A stretch of 64,000 nucleotides of DNA from the NCBI GenBank assembly GCA_019637095.1, contig JAHBWG010000015.1, positions 54,004-118,003 of the forward strand. Reading direction: 5' to 3'. This document shows, piece after piece, positions 16,742 to 25,885 of the stretch; position 1 is the first letter of the stretch, and every line of letters starts with the position of its first letter. The notes beneath the pieces were generated by a model that ran no database searches, was not told where the DNA came from, and saw only the letters and a program-made list of their open reading frames with translations. The position numbers were made by a program, and so were the translations under genes. The DNA comes from Sandaracinaceae bacterium (GTDB lineage Bacteria; Myxococcota_A; Polyangia; Polyangiales; Sandaracinaceae).

Positions 16742-17860
16742 TCACTCGCTCGCCGGCGCGCCCGCGGAGGGGAGGTCGCGCAGGTACTGCTCGGCCATCG
16801 TGCGGTGCTCGCCCGACGGCGCGACGCGCAGGAACCGCTCGAAGTAGTCGCGCGCCTGCGGGCGCTCGTCGAGGAACTCCGCGAGCAGCACGCCCATGTT
16901 GAAGAGCGCGGCGGGGTGGTTCGGGTGCTCGTCGAGCACGCCCTGGTAGAAGCGGCGCGCCTCGCGATGCTGGCCTTGACCGCGCAGCGCGGCGCCGAGC
17001 GCGACGCGCGCGCCGACGTGCTCGCGGTCGTGCTCGAGCACGGCGCGGTACTCGGCGGCCGCGCCCGCGTAGTCGCCCGCGTTGAGGAGCACCGAGCCCT
17101 GGTTGAGGTGCGCGGCCGCGAAGCCGGGGTCGATCTGGATCGCGCGCGCGAACTGCTCGAACGCGGCCTGCGTGTCGCCGCGGGACAGCTCGAGCAGGCC
17201 CATCTCGTTGTGGAGCGCGGCGGTGTTCGGCGCGATCTCCAGCGCCTTCTGGAAGACGAGCTGCGCGACGTCGTAGCGCTCGCGCGCGCGGTAGATGCGG
17301 CCGATCTCGGTGAGCGCGGCGACGTTGCGCGGCTCGCGGACGAGGACCTCGCGCGCGTGCGCGAGCGCCTCGTCGTGGTTGCCGCGCTGGCGCTCGACGG
17401 CGCAGAGCGCGAGGCGGACGGGGATCGCGCCGGGGTGACCGCTGACGTAGTCGCGCAGGAGCGAAGCGGCCTGGTCGCGCTCGCCGAGCTCGTAGCGCGC
17501 CTCCGCGAGGCCGACGAGGACCTCGCCCGCCGCGGGCTGGATCGCGCGGGCCTGCTCGAAGCGCTCGACCGCGCGGCGCAGCTCGCCGCGTTGCCGCGCG
17601 ATGACGGCGACGTTGTAGTGCGCCTCCCAGAGGTTCGCGTCGATCGCGAGGGCGGCCTCGAAGTGCTCGAGCGCGCGATCCTCGCGCGCCCGACCGCCGC
17701 GACCGAGCAGCGCGACGCCCGCCTGGAACTCGCGCGCCGCGGCCGGATCCACCGGCGGCAGGTCGGTCGCGCGGATCGTCTCGGTCGCGCCGCCGCCGCA
17801 CGCGAGCGCGAACAGCGCCGCGGCGAGGCACCCGTACGCAGCGCGGGGCCGCGCGGTCAT
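16742..17860 (-). CDS. GltE/AglT-like TPR lipoprotein
   Basis: 372 residues. The signal peptide ends in FALAC (lipid Cys21). About eight TPR units follow, for example NLWEAHYNVAVIARQRGELR, VALTEIGRIYRARERYDVAQ, TAALHNEMGLLELSRGDTQA and PGFAAAHLNQGSVLLNAGDY. Size, lipoprotein signal and position at the end of a run of Glt-like TPR genes match Myxococcus GltE (AglT), an envelope lipoprotein that forms the periplasmic part of the gliding complex with GltC and GltD. The start overlaps the previous stop as ATGA, giving translational coupling. Generic TPR similarity alone would not allow the name; the operon context does. Confidence 0.65.
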   Translation of the reverse strand: MTARPRAAYGCLAAALFALACGGGATETIRATDLPPVDPAAAREFQAGVALLGRGGRAREDRALEHFEAALAIDANLWEAHYNVAVIARQRGELRRAVERFEQARAIQPAAGEVLVGLAEARYELGERDQAASLLRDYVSGHPGAIPVRLALCAVERQRGNHDEALAHAREVLVREPRNVAALTEIGRIYRARERYDVAQLVFQKALEIAPNTAALHNEMGLLELSRGDTQAAFEQFARAIQIDPGFAAAHLNQGSVLLNAGDYAGAAAEYRAVLEHDREHVGARVALGAALRGQGQHREARRFYQGVLDEHPNHPAALFNMGVLLAEFLDERPQARDYFERFLRVAPSGEHRTMAEQYLRDLPSAGAPASE

Positions 17861-20800
17861 CGGCGCCTCCTTCGGCGGGGGGTCGCGCCGCGCGTGGGCT
17901 CACCGGCGGCGGGCGCAGCGTTGGGATCGGGCTGCTCGGCGCCGCGCGCGGGCGCGGCCTCGCCACCGGCGCTCGCCTCGCTCGGGGGCGGGCCGCGGCG
18001 CAATCCGTCGAGCGGCCCGGGCGTCGGGATCGCCGCGGACTCGGCGAGCGCGCCGCCCATCTCGCGCAGGCGCGGGTACTCGACGTCGTTCAGGCGCGTG
18101 AGCCCCTGGCGCAGCTGCGCGGTCCACGAGTTGAAGATGCGCAGGCGCATCGCCGTCGCGTAGCCGCCCTCGAACGCCTCGAGCGCCCGCTCTTCGATCG
18201 GGACCACGAAGCCCTGGAGCTGGTCGAAGTACGCCTGTTCCTCTTCCTCGGTCAGGCCCTCGGGCGTCGGCGCGTTGCGCAGGCCCTCGGCGTAGAGCTC
18301 GTAGCTGCGCCCGATCTGGAACAGTGACGCGGTGACCCACTCGGCGACGTTGAACTGCACGACCTCCGCGAAGCCCTCGGCGGCGCGGCGCAGGAGCTCG
18401 CTCTTGCGCTCGAGGCGCTGGCGCAGGCCCGCCATCGGCCCGGCGATCTGCACGGCCTCGTACTCCGCGAGGACGCGCATCGCCTGGAGGTAGCGCGCCT
18501 GCGCGGCGTAGTAGCGACCGTCGTCGGCGAGCCGCTGGCCGGCGCGTCGCGCGAGGCGCACCGCGGCGGCGTAGGAGCGGTTGGCCGCCTCCGCGTCGCC
18601 CGAGCGCTCGAGCACCTGACCGAGGCGCGTGTGGGCCTCGATCTGGCGCGCGACGTCGCGGCTCCGACGGATGAAGCGGTTGTAGACCTCGGCCGCCTGC
18701 GCCCACCGCTCCGCCTGCGCGTGCGCGCGCGCGATCAGGAACGTCACCTCGTCGGCCGACTCGTGCGAGCCGAAGCGCTCGAGGAAGCGCTGGCCGTTGC
18801 GCACGGCGGCGTCGTTGTCGCCCGCGGTCATGCGCAGGAGCGTCGCGTTGTAGAGCGCGTCGGACGACTGCTCGCCCTGCGGGAAGTGCTCGCCGTAGGA
18901 CTCGTAGAAGCGGGCGGCGTCGGAGAACTGCGCGATCGACTCGTACATCTGCGCACCCGCCCACGCGCCCTGCGCACCCACCGGCGTGCGCGGGTGGCTC
19001 TGGATGAGCTGGTCGTACGCGCTCGCCGCGCCGGAGACGTTCCCGTCCGCCTGGTAGGCGACGCCCGCGTTGAAGTACGCCTGCGGCGCGCGCTCGTCGC
19101 GCGGGAACTCGCGCGCGGCGCGCAAGTAGGCTTGCGCCGCAGCGTCGTGCTCGCCGCGCCCCGCGAGCTGCTCGCCGGTGGCGAACACCGACTGGAGGAT
19201 CAGCGCGGCGAGCCGCCGCTGCGACTCCTCCGTCTGGAAGGCGGGCGCCTCGCGCAGTCGGCGCGCCCAGCTCTCGATGTTCTGGTAGTCGCGCGCGCGG
19301 TTGAAGCTCTCGAGGATGAGCTCACCCGCGGTGACCGAGTACGGGCTGTTCGGGAAGCGCTCGAGGAGCTGCCCGAAGAGGCGGACGGCCGGGTCGTAGA
19401 CCTGACGGTCGTAGTAGAGCCGCCCCTGGCGGAAGAGGATCTCGGGCAGGTCCGGGTCCTCGGGGAAGCGCTCGACGTAGAGCTCGATCGCGGCGGCGAA
19501 GCGCCGGTCGTTCTCGGTCTCGCCGCCGCAGGGCTCCTCCTCGGCGGGCTCCTCGGTGGGTGGCGGCGCGGGCGCGGGCGGCGCGGCGCCCCCCGCGCAG
19601 CGTGCGAGCTGCGCCTCGCGCACGCGCTCGAACGCGCCGATCGCGTTGTAGAGCGCGTCGCGCGTGTAGCGCCCCGTCGGGTTCTGCTGCGCCGCCGCGA
19701 GGTAGGTGCGGCCGGCGTCGTCCCACCGCTCGAGGCGGTGGAACAAGATCTCGCCGCGATAGAAGCGCAGGTCGTAGGACTGCTCCGAGTCGGGGAAATG
19801 CTCGAGGTAGATGCCGTAGAGCTCGGCCGCGCGCTCGAAGAGCGATCGACGGTTCTCGCGCTGCGCGAGGTCGTGCCACCGCATCGCGCGCACGCGGATG
19901 GCACGCTCGATGAGGTCGGAGGTCTCCGCGACCACGGTCGGGTCGCTCTGCTGGCGCGTCCAGTCGGTGTCGCCGACGTAGAGGCGCGCCATCTCGGCGA
20001 GCGCCGCGACGGCGGCGTCCGGCTCGCCGAGCGCCGCGCGCCCGCGCGCGATCGCGAGCTGCCAGCGCGGCGCGCGCTCGTCGCCGGGCAGGCGCTCGAG
20101 GACGAGGCGGTAGGCGCCGATGCCGTGCTCCCAGCGTTGCTGCTCGTAGAAGCGCGAGGCGAGGCGCACGAGCACGCGGTCGGCGTAGCGCTCGCCGCCG
20201 ATCTCCTCGAGGAACGTGAACAAGTCTTGCGCGGTGTTGCGCTCGTCGTCGGTGAAGACCTGGATCAGGTACTCGAGCGCTTCCGTCTGCAGCTCGCGCA
20301 GCCGCGAGCGCTGCTCGGCGCTGACCTGGCCCGCGCCGCGGCCGAGGTCGAGCACGCGGCGGAAGCGCGTCGCCGCCTCCGTCGACCGGTCGAGGCGCCA
20401 GAGACACCACGCGCTCTTGAAGAGCGCCATGCCGTAGAAGTCGCTGTCGCGGTGCGGCAGCACGAGCTCGTAGCGCGCGAGCGCGCCCGCGAAGTCTCCC
20501 TCGGCGAAGCGCTCCTCGGCGAGCGCCATGTGCGCGTCGGGGACGAACCGGCTCTGCGGGAACTCGTCGAGGATGCGGCGGTAGAGCGCGATCGCCTCCT
20601 CGGCCCGGCCCGTCTCCGTCAGCACGAACGCCTTCATGTAGAGGACGAGGTCGTAGCGCGAGAAGTCGCGGTGGCGCGTGAGGATCCGGTCGTAGAGCTG
20701 CATCGCGACCGTGTAGTCCGGGCCCGCCGGCTCGGGGCCCGTGCGGCCCGCCTCCTGCCACGCGCCGTAGGCGCGCACGTGCAGCGCGCGCGCCTCTTCC

Positions 20801-21186
20801 CAGCGCAGCTCGGCGAGGCGCAGGAGCGCGTCCGGCATCTCGGCGGCGCTCTCCGGCTCCTCGCGGATGAACTGCTCGAGCAGCTCGATCGCGGTCGAGC
20901 GCCGCACCTCGAGCAGGCGCTCGCGGTCGCGCAGGAGGCGCTCGAGCTGCTCCTCCTGGAACGCGCGCGCGGCGCTGCCGAGCGCGTCGGGGCGCTCGCG
21001 CAGGTAGAGCCGGTCCTCGAGGCTCTCGCGCCCGCGGCCTCGGCCGGCGCTCCCGCCCTCGTCGACCTCGACGCGCCGCTCCTGCGCCGGGTCCTGGAAG
21101 CGCGTCGTCACGTTCGCGCCGCCTCCCTGCGCGAGCGCGCTGCCCGCGTGCGAGAGGATCAGGCCCACGGCGAGCAGGCGCCTCAC
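17857..21186 (-). CDS. GltD/AgmU-like periplasmic TPR protein
   Basis: 1109 residues from GTG 21186 (GTGA overlap with the gene before). The signal peptide (LLAVGLILSHAGSALAQ) is followed by about twenty degenerate TPR units across the whole protein, with FPxSxF/Y-type turns (DEFPQSRFVPDAHMALAE, ERFPNSPYSVTAGELI, EHFPQGEQSSDALYN). A Pro/Glu-rich insert with two cysteines sits near residue 535, and the C-terminal tail is Gly/Pro/Arg-rich. Length and architecture fit AgmU (GltD), a large periplasmic TPR protein of the Myxococcus gliding machinery. YbgF/BamD-like repeats are a related alternative. It is the fourth gene of a five-gene operon. Confidence 0.6.
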   Translation of the reverse strand: MRRLLAVGLILSHAGSALAQGGGANVTTRFQDPAQERRVEVDEGGSAGRGRGRESLEDRLYLRERPDALGSAARAFQEEQLERLLRDRERLLEVRRSTAIELLEQFIREEPESAAEMPDALLRLAELRWEEARALHVRAYGAWQEAGRTGPEPAGPDYTVAMQLYDRILTRHRDFSRYDLVLYMKAFVLTETGRAEEAIALYRRILDEFPQSRFVPDAHMALAEERFAEGDFAGALARYELVLPHRDSDFYGMALFKSAWCLWRLDRSTEAATRFRRVLDLGRGAGQVSAEQRSRLRELQTEALEYLIQVFTDDERNTAQDLFTFLEEIGGERYADRVLVRLASRFYEQQRWEHGIGAYRLVLERLPGDERAPRWQLAIARGRAALGEPDAAVAALAEMARLYVGDTDWTRQQSDPTVVAETSDLIERAIRVRAMRWHDLAQRENRRSLFERAAELYGIYLEHFPDSEQSYDLRFYRGEILFHRLERWDDAGRTYLAAAQQNPTGRYTRDALYNAIGAFERVREAQLARCAGGAAPPAPAPPPTEEPAEEEPCGGETENDRRFAAAIELYVERFPEDPDLPEILFRQGRLYYDRQVYDPAVRLFGQLLERFPNSPYSVTAGELILESFNRARDYQNIESWARRLREAPAFQTEESQRRLAALILQSVFATGEQLAGRGEHDAAAQAYLRAAREFPRDERAPQAYFNAGVAYQADGNVSGAASAYDQLIQSHPRTPVGAQGAWAGAQMYESIAQFSDAARFYESYGEHFPQGEQSSDALYNATLLRMTAGDNDAAVRNGQRFLERFGSHESADEVTFLIARAHAQAERWAQAAEVYNRFIRRSRDVARQIEAHTRLGQVLERSGDAEAANRSYAAAVRLARRAGQRLADDGRYYAAQARYLQAMRVLAEYEAVQIAGPMAGLRQRLERKSELLRRAAEGFAEVVQFNVAEWVTASLFQIGRSYELYAEGLRNAPTPEGLTEEEEQAYFDQLQGFVVPIEERALEAFEGGYATAMRLRIFNSWTAQLRQGLTRLNDVEYPRLREMGGALAESAAIPTPGPLDGLRRGPPPSEASAGGEAAPARGAEQPDPNAAPAAGEPTRGATPRRRRRR

Positions 21187-23270
21187 GAGCCCTCCTCGGC
21201 CGCGCCCTCACCTTCGCTCGGCGCGGGCTCGTCGAGGTCGTCCGCGTCCTCGTCCTCGTCGAGGCCCTCGTCCTCCTCGAACTCGTCGGCCCAGTACTCG
21301 CCCTCGAAGGGCCAGTACTCCTCGTCGTCGCGCAAGAGCCCTTGCACCGACAGCGGGTCCTGCAGCTCGGGCGGGAAGCGCCCGGCCGAGAGGCTCTGGA
21401 TCTGGATCTCGATGCGTCGCTTGCTGCCCATCACCGCGTCGATGCGGCCGATGCGGGAGCGACGCAGGTGACCGCCGAGGCTCGCGCGCAGGTCGCGCAG
21501 CGCGCGCAGCGCGGCGTCGTTCGCGGCGCCGGCCAGGCGGCCGCGAACGCCCGCGACCCGCGCGGAGAAGCGCGCCGCCGCGGCGCGATCGCGCCGGAGC
21601 ATGCCCTCGATGCCGCCCGCGTCCGCGCCCGCGGCGGCCGGCGGCGCGTCCGCCCCGAGGCGGTCGAGGCGGCGCTCCATCGCGACGACGCGGCGGCCGA
21701 GGCCCGACAGCTCCTCCTCGAGCGGCGCGAGCTGCTCCGCGCGCGCACCCGCGGCGCGCATCGCCTCGAGCTGCTCCGTGAGCGCGCGGACGATCGCGCG
21801 CGCGCCCGCGAGGTCGTTGCGCAGCGCCGTCACGTCGTCGACGGGAGGCGCGTCCGCGTCCGCGGGCCGCAGCTCGTCGCCGCCGGCGAGCCGCCCGAGC
21901 ACCGCGCCGAGCCGGTCTCCGACCTGGCCCGCGCGCGCCGCCTCGGCGTCGAGCGTGCGGACGTCGCGGTGGAGGCGATAGAAGCTCGGGTCGACCGACA
22001 GGAGCGAGAGCAAGAGGGCGTGCACGTCGACGGGCGCCTCCTCGCCTTCGCCGGGCGCCTCGCCCTCGGCGGGCGTCGGCGCCGGGCGGTCCTCGGCGCT
22101 CAGCAGCTCCTCGAAGAGGCGCTCTTGCCGCGCCGGGCTCGCGAGCACGCGATCGATCTCGTGGACGACCGGCGTGAAGCGGCCCGAAAACAGCCGGAAG
22201 AGGCGGTCCGCCTCCTCGAACTCGCAGCGTGCGAGGTGCACGTAGCCGCGGAGCAAGGAAGCCTCGTGGACGTACGGCGAGCCGGGGAAGCGCGCCTCGA
22301 GCTGGTCGAGCAGGTCGATCGCGGTGTCGTGGTCGTCGCCCTCGTACATCGACCAGGCGGCCTCGAAGAGCGCCTCGGATACGCGCGCGGAGTCCTGCGG
22401 GACCTGGAAGTAGTAGTAGAACGCGTCCTGTGCGCGGCGACCCTCGTGCGCGACGCGGCCGAGCGCGAGCCAGGTGAGGTCGCGGATCTCGAAGTACCGG
22501 CGGTCCACGAAGAACGTGAACTGGTCGGTGTCGGAGGTGGTCGCGATCGAGCAGAACTGCGCCTCGGCGTCCTCGAGGTGGCCCGCCCGCGCGGCGATCA
22601 CGCCCTGGAGGTAGCGCGCGTTCGCGTAGAAGCGGCTGCGGCGGCCGACCTGCTCGAGGAAGCGCGCCGCGCCCTCCCAGTCCGCGACGTCGTAGCGCTC
22701 GCGGCCCTGGAGGTAGAGGAGCTCGTTTCGGGCGTCGGGGCCGAGCGAGTCCTCGGGGGCGACGCGACGCAGCGCCTCGATCGCCTCCGCCGGCCGCGCG
22801 CCCTCGAGCGCGACGTCGACGGCGCGCCGGTACGCGGGGCCGAAGTACGGGTCTTCGCCCCCGCGCGCGAGGATGCGCTCGAGGTAGCGCCACGACGAGC
22901 GCAACGCGCCCATGCGCGCCAACGCGCCTGCGAGCATGAACTCCGCCTGGCGGTACTCGTCGAGCGAGTCGAAGCTCGCGAAGCGCGGGCTCTCGACCAG
23001 CTCGTACAGGATCGGCTGGGCCTCCTCGTACCGGTCGTCGAGATAGAGATCCTCGGCCTCTCGCAGCATCTCGCGCAGCCGCCGGACCGAGCCGGTCTCG
23101 GGCGCGATCAGGCGGCGCTCGGCGAGCGCGCGGTAGTAGTCGGACAGGGCGGTGCCGCTCGCCTCGTCCTGCGCCGCGGATGGCATCGGCGCGAGGGCGA
23201 CGAGCGCGAGCGCGCCGAGCCACCGCGCGCTCGGCGCGGTTCGGATCGGGCGCTGGCGCGGTCGGCTCAT
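21183..23270 (-). CDS. GltC-like periplasmic TPR protein
   Basis: 695 residues. The signal peptide is ALALVALAPMPSAAQD. N-terminal TPR-like units (LREAEDLYLDDRYEEAQPIL; YFQVPQDSARVSEALFEAAW; AIDLLDQLEARFPGSPYVHE) span to about residue 330, then an acidic linker and a long predicted coiled coil (about 420-600: LRNDLAGARAIVRALTEQLE, LSGLGRRVVAMERRLDRLG). The tail is highly acidic (EEDEGLDEDEDADDLDE). GltC of Myxococcus is a periplasmic TPR protein of about this size bound to the GltA/GltB barrels and to GltD/E. The neighbouring beta-barrel and TPR genes support the assignment. Confidence 0.6.
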   Translation of the reverse strand: MSRPRQRPIRTAPSARWLGALALVALAPMPSAAQDEASGTALSDYYRALAERRLIAPETGSVRRLREMLREAEDLYLDDRYEEAQPILYELVESPRFASFDSLDEYRQAEFMLAGALARMGALRSSWRYLERILARGGEDPYFGPAYRRAVDVALEGARPAEAIEALRRVAPEDSLGPDARNELLYLQGRERYDVADWEGAARFLEQVGRRSRFYANARYLQGVIAARAGHLEDAEAQFCSIATTSDTDQFTFFVDRRYFEIRDLTWLALGRVAHEGRRAQDAFYYYFQVPQDSARVSEALFEAAWSMYEGDDHDTAIDLLDQLEARFPGSPYVHEASLLRGYVHLARCEFEEADRLFRLFSGRFTPVVHEIDRVLASPARQERLFEELLSAEDRPAPTPAEGEAPGEGEEAPVDVHALLLSLLSVDPSFYRLHRDVRTLDAEAARAGQVGDRLGAVLGRLAGGDELRPADADAPPVDDVTALRNDLAGARAIVRALTEQLEAMRAAGARAEQLAPLEEELSGLGRRVVAMERRLDRLGADAPPAAAGADAGGIEGMLRRDRAAAARFSARVAGVRGRLAGAANDAALRALRDLRASLGGHLRRSRIGRIDAVMGSKRRIEIQIQSLSAGRFPPELQDPLSVQGLLRDDEEYWPFEGEYWADEFEEDEGLDEDEDADDLDEPAPSEGEGAAEEGS

Positions 23271-23280
23271 CGTCGCCGCC

Positions 23281-24111
23281 TCACCGCGCCGGCAACGCGC
23301 GCGTGGCCACCCGCATGCGCGTCCTCACCTCGTAGCGCCCCTCGCCGCCCGACGGATAGCTCGACGCCATGTCCGAGCCGTCCTCGAGCACGAGGGTGAC
23401 CTCGCTCAGCCGCTCGCGCGCGACCTGGAACCGGAAGTCCTCTTGCAGCGTGTAGCGGTACGCCTCGTCGCGGCGCGCGCGCTGCTCGACCTCGAGCCGC
23501 AGGACGTGCGGCCCAGGCGCGAGCGAGCCGCTGAACACCTGCCGGCCGCTCCCGAGCCCCTCGGCCGGACCGTCGCTGCGGAACACCGGCGCGCCGTCGA
23601 GGTAGATCACGAGGCGCGCGAGCGTCGCGTCGTCGCCGGTGCGGTCCTGCACGTCGATCGTGATCTGCGTGCGGAACAGCTCGGCACCGAGCGCCGAGAC
23701 GCGGCTGCGCGCCTGCACCAGGTCGTCCATCAGCGCGACGTACTCCTCGCGGATCGGCGCGACGTCCGGCGGCGGCGGGCCCGCGTCGGCCTCGGCCGGC
23801 GGAGCCTCGGCGGGCGCGGGCGGCGGCGCGCGGGGTTGCCGCGGGCGGCGGCGTCGGGCGGTGCCCGGCGAGGCGGGCGCCGGCTGACGCGCCGGTTGCG
23901 AGGCGGGCCGCGCCGGCGGCTCGTCGTCGAAGGGCGAGTCGGGGACGCCCGTCGCGTCGCTCGGGTCCGCCGCGGGCTCCGCGGGCTCGGCGGTCGGCGG
24001 CCGGCGGCGGCCGCGCGTCCCGCGGCGCTGCGCGTCCGCGGCGCCCGCGAAGACCGCGAGCAAGAGGAGCGCGATGGAGGTGGTGGCGAGGGCACGGCGC
24101 ACGGGGCTCAC
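23281..24111 (-). CDS. exported Pro/Ala-rich protein of the Glt-like operon
   Basis: 276 residues from GTG 24111, which lies 5 bp after the stop of the barrel gene; no purine-rich site precedes it, so coupling is likely. The signal peptide (IALLLLAVFAGAADAQ) is followed by about 90 residues of Arg/Pro/Ala low complexity, a short helix (REEYVALMDDLVQARSRVSA), and a beta-rich C-terminal domain (LARLVIYLDGAPVFRS, GPHVLRLEVEQRAR, YTLQEDFRFQVARE) resembling PEGA-like or Ig-like periplasmic domains. Pro/Ala-rich stretches like this are often misannotated as dihydrolipoamide acetyltransferase; no lipoyl or catalytic domain is visible. The role is unknown, probably a connector between barrel and TPR proteins. 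Confidence 0.75.
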   Translation of the reverse strand: MSPVRRALATTSIALLLLAVFAGAADAQRRGTRGRRRPPTAEPAEPAADPSDATGVPDSPFDDEPPARPASQPARQPAPASPGTARRRRPRQPRAPPPAPAEAPPAEADAGPPPPDVAPIREEYVALMDDLVQARSRVSALGAELFRTQITIDVQDRTGDDATLARLVIYLDGAPVFRSDGPAEGLGSGRQVFSGSLAPGPHVLRLEVEQRARRDEAYRYTLQEDFRFQVARERLSEVTLVLEDGSDMASSYPSGGEGRYEVRTRMRVATRALPAR

Positions 24112-24116
24112 CGTCG

Positions 24117-24812
24117 TCAGGGGGAGGGAGGCAAGAAGACCGAGAACCCGAGGGTGGCGGTCAGGTTGTTCACGATGGTCGACTGACCAAGCAACTCTTG
24201 TTGCAGGACCTGGTCGCGGATGTCGAGGCGGATGGCGAACCACTCGTCGAAGAAGAACTTGATGCCGATCCCGGCGCTGAACGTGAGGCCGCGCGCGGTC
24301 TGGTTGTCGGTGAGGCCGCCGCCGATCGCGAGGTTGAAGTCGAAGCGGCTGATCCCGTCGCCGAACCAGCGGAGCTTGCCGTACGCGATCGTCCAGATCA
24401 GGTGCGCCTGGTAGACGTAGACCGGCGCCTCGATGCGGATGAGCGAGACGCCGCGGTCGTTCTCGATGATGCGGACGAGCTCGGAGTCGGACTGGCTGTA
24501 CGCGAACGACGCCTCGAGCCCGAGGTCCTCGGTGACGTGGAAGGTGTACGCCGCCTGCAACAGATACGACGCGCTCAACAGGTCGGCGGCGTAGACGCCG
24601 CCCATGACGCTCAGCTCGTGGCGCAGCGCCTTCTGGAAGAGGCGCTCGCGCACCCCGCGGTAGCGACGGCGCGCGTTGAGCTCGTCGCGGATCGCCTCGT
24701 CGATGCACTGCGCGTCGGCGCGCTCGGGGAGCACCGCGGCCAGCGCCGAGGCAAACGCCAGAACGACACCCGCGCGCAAGAGCAGAGCCGCCAAGGGCGC
24801 ACGCGTGACCAT
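24117..24812 (-). CDS. myxobacterial-type outer-membrane beta-barrel (GltA/B-like)
   Basis: 231 residues from ATG 24812, chosen because it opens the signal peptide (VVLAFASALAAVLPERADA); an upstream ATG at 24956 would add 48 residues that block it. After a short N-terminal helix the chain alternates in barrel style (HELSVMGGVYAADLL, YLLQAAYTFHVTEDLGLEAS, IWTIAYGKLRWFG, RFDFNLAIGGGLTD, FFDEWFAIRLDIRD) and ends in LTATLGFSVFLPP with a terminal aromatic. This is the layout of the myxobacterial OM barrel family to which GltA and GltB belong. It is the first gene of the operon; the promoter must lie in the 142 bp shared with the divergent ferredoxin gene. Confidence 0.75.
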   Translation of the reverse strand: MVTRAPLAALLLRAGVVLAFASALAAVLPERADAQCIDEAIRDELNARRRYRGVRERLFQKALRHELSVMGGVYAADLLSASYLLQAAYTFHVTEDLGLEASFAYSQSDSELVRIIENDRGVSLIRIEAPVYVYQAHLIWTIAYGKLRWFGDGISRFDFNLAIGGGLTDNQTARGLTFSAGIGIKFFFDEWFAIRLDIRDQVLQQELLGQSTIVNNLTATLGFSVFLPPSP

Positions 24813-24954
24813 CGCCGAATGTGGTACCCGTGGCACGCCTCGACTGTCAACGAGTACGGACGCGGTGCAGGCCGAGAGGTGGCCGGCGACGCCCGCCGGC
24901 CGGGTGGCGAAATTGCCTTTGACGACCTCGTCCAGGGACGCCAAGGTCCGCCCC

Positions 24955-25251
24955 ATGGCGAAGGTGCGGTTCGAGCCCGCGGGCTACGAAGTCGAGGTCG
25001 CGCCGGGCACGGCGCTGGTGGACGTGTGCGACGATCACCCGGAGGCGGAGGTCCCCTTCTCCTGCCGGTCGGCGAGCTGCGGCACCTGCCGGTGTCGGGT
25101 GGTCTCGGGGATGGAGTTCCTCAGCAAGGCCGAGGACGACGAGCTCGACGTGCTCGAGGTCTTCGGGGACGGACCGGACGTGCGGCTCTGCTGCCAGATG
25201 GTCCTGGCCAAGGACGGCCCCGTCCACCTCGAGGTCGTCGAGCCGGAGTAG
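24955..25251 (+). CDS. 2Fe-2S ferredoxin
   Basis: 98 residues from ATG 24955. It has the plant-type ferredoxin cluster motif Cys37-x4-Cys42-x2-Cys45 (FSCRSASCGTCRCRVV) with a distal cysteine at 79 or 80 (RLCCQ). The protein is acidic and ends LEVVEPE. The partner reductase or oxygenase is not encoded nearby, so the electron-transfer path is unknown. It is divergent from the Glt-like operon and ends 7 bp before the convergent YcxB-like gene. Confidence 0.9.
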   Translation: MAKVRFEPAGYEVEVAPGTALVDVCDDHPEAEVPFSCRSASCGTCRCRVVSGMEFLSKAEDDELDVLEVFGDGPDVRLCCQMVLAKDGPVHLEVVEPE

Positions 25252-25258
25252 CCGCGGC

Positions 25259-25885
25259 TCACGCGCCGAGGAGGGCCGCGAGCGCCTCGACGAGCGCGGC
25301 CCACAGGACCGCGAGCGTCGCGAGGTAGAGCGCGAACGGCCCCCAGGCGCCGCGGGCTGCCGCAGCGAGGCGCGCCTCGCCGCCCGGCGGGACGCGCTCC
25401 TCGAGCAGGCGGCGCAAGACCGTGATCTCCTCGCGCGAGAGCAGGCGCTTGGGCAGCACGTGGAAGCGCGACGCGTCCGCGTAGACCAGCAACGCGTCTT
25501 GCGTCTCGCGCCACGCGATCACGAGCGGCCACGCGACGCGCAGGCTCGCGCTCCGGTCGCGGATCGCGAAGGCCTCCTCGCTCACGTCGAGGTGGACCTC
25601 GCGCGCGTCGTCGAGGCGCCGGTCGAGGTGCCGCGTCGCGCCCGACAGGGCCCAGACCGCGACGATCGCGACGAGCGCGGCGACGAGGCCGCCCGCGCCC
25701 AGCGCCACGCCGAGCGTGAGCCGCGCCATCATGAGGCCCGTACACAGCGCGACCACCGCGGCGACCCACGGCGCCACGACCCGCCACAGCAGCGGCCGGA
25801 GCTGGCCGCGGATCGCCGCCACGTAGTCCTGGCGCGAGAGCTCGAGCGCCCGCGCGACGCGCGCCTCCGTGCGGTAGGCGCTCAC
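25259..25885 (-). CDS. YcxB-like membrane protein (A)
   Basis: 208 residues from GTG 25885, which overlaps the stop of the next gene as GTGA. Two hydrophobic segments (about residues 35-85: VVAPWVAAVVALCTGLMM, GGLVAALVAIVAVWALSG) are followed by a soluble domain with a strand-helix pattern (SLRVAWPLVIAWRETQDALL, VYADASRFHVLPKRLLSREE) that matches the C-terminal YcxB-like domain ('W..i....et...~l~~~....~iPkr.f'), then one more hydrophobic segment at the C-terminus. Function of the family is unknown. It is paired with a second family member. Confidence 0.7.
   Translation of the reverse strand: MSAYRTEARVARALELSRQDYVAAIRGQLRPLLWRVVAPWVAAVVALCTGLMMARLTLGVALGAGGLVAALVAIVAVWALSGATRHLDRRLDDAREVHLDVSEEAFAIRDRSASLRVAWPLVIAWRETQDALLVYADASRFHVLPKRLLSREEITVLRRLLEERVPPGGEARLAAAARGAWGPFALYLATLAVLWAALVEALAALLGA

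Noticed and set aside
18631..21471. 946-codon plus-strand frame across the Glt-like TPR genes
   Set aside because: Antisense shadow. The minus strand has signal peptides, TPR repeats and ATGA/GTGA overlaps.
16742..24812. TPR operon as a Tol-Pal/BAM accessory cluster
   Set aside because: No tolB, pal, bamB or ybgF gene order is present, and protein sizes and the adjacent beta-barrel fit Glt proteins better. Kept as the alternative.
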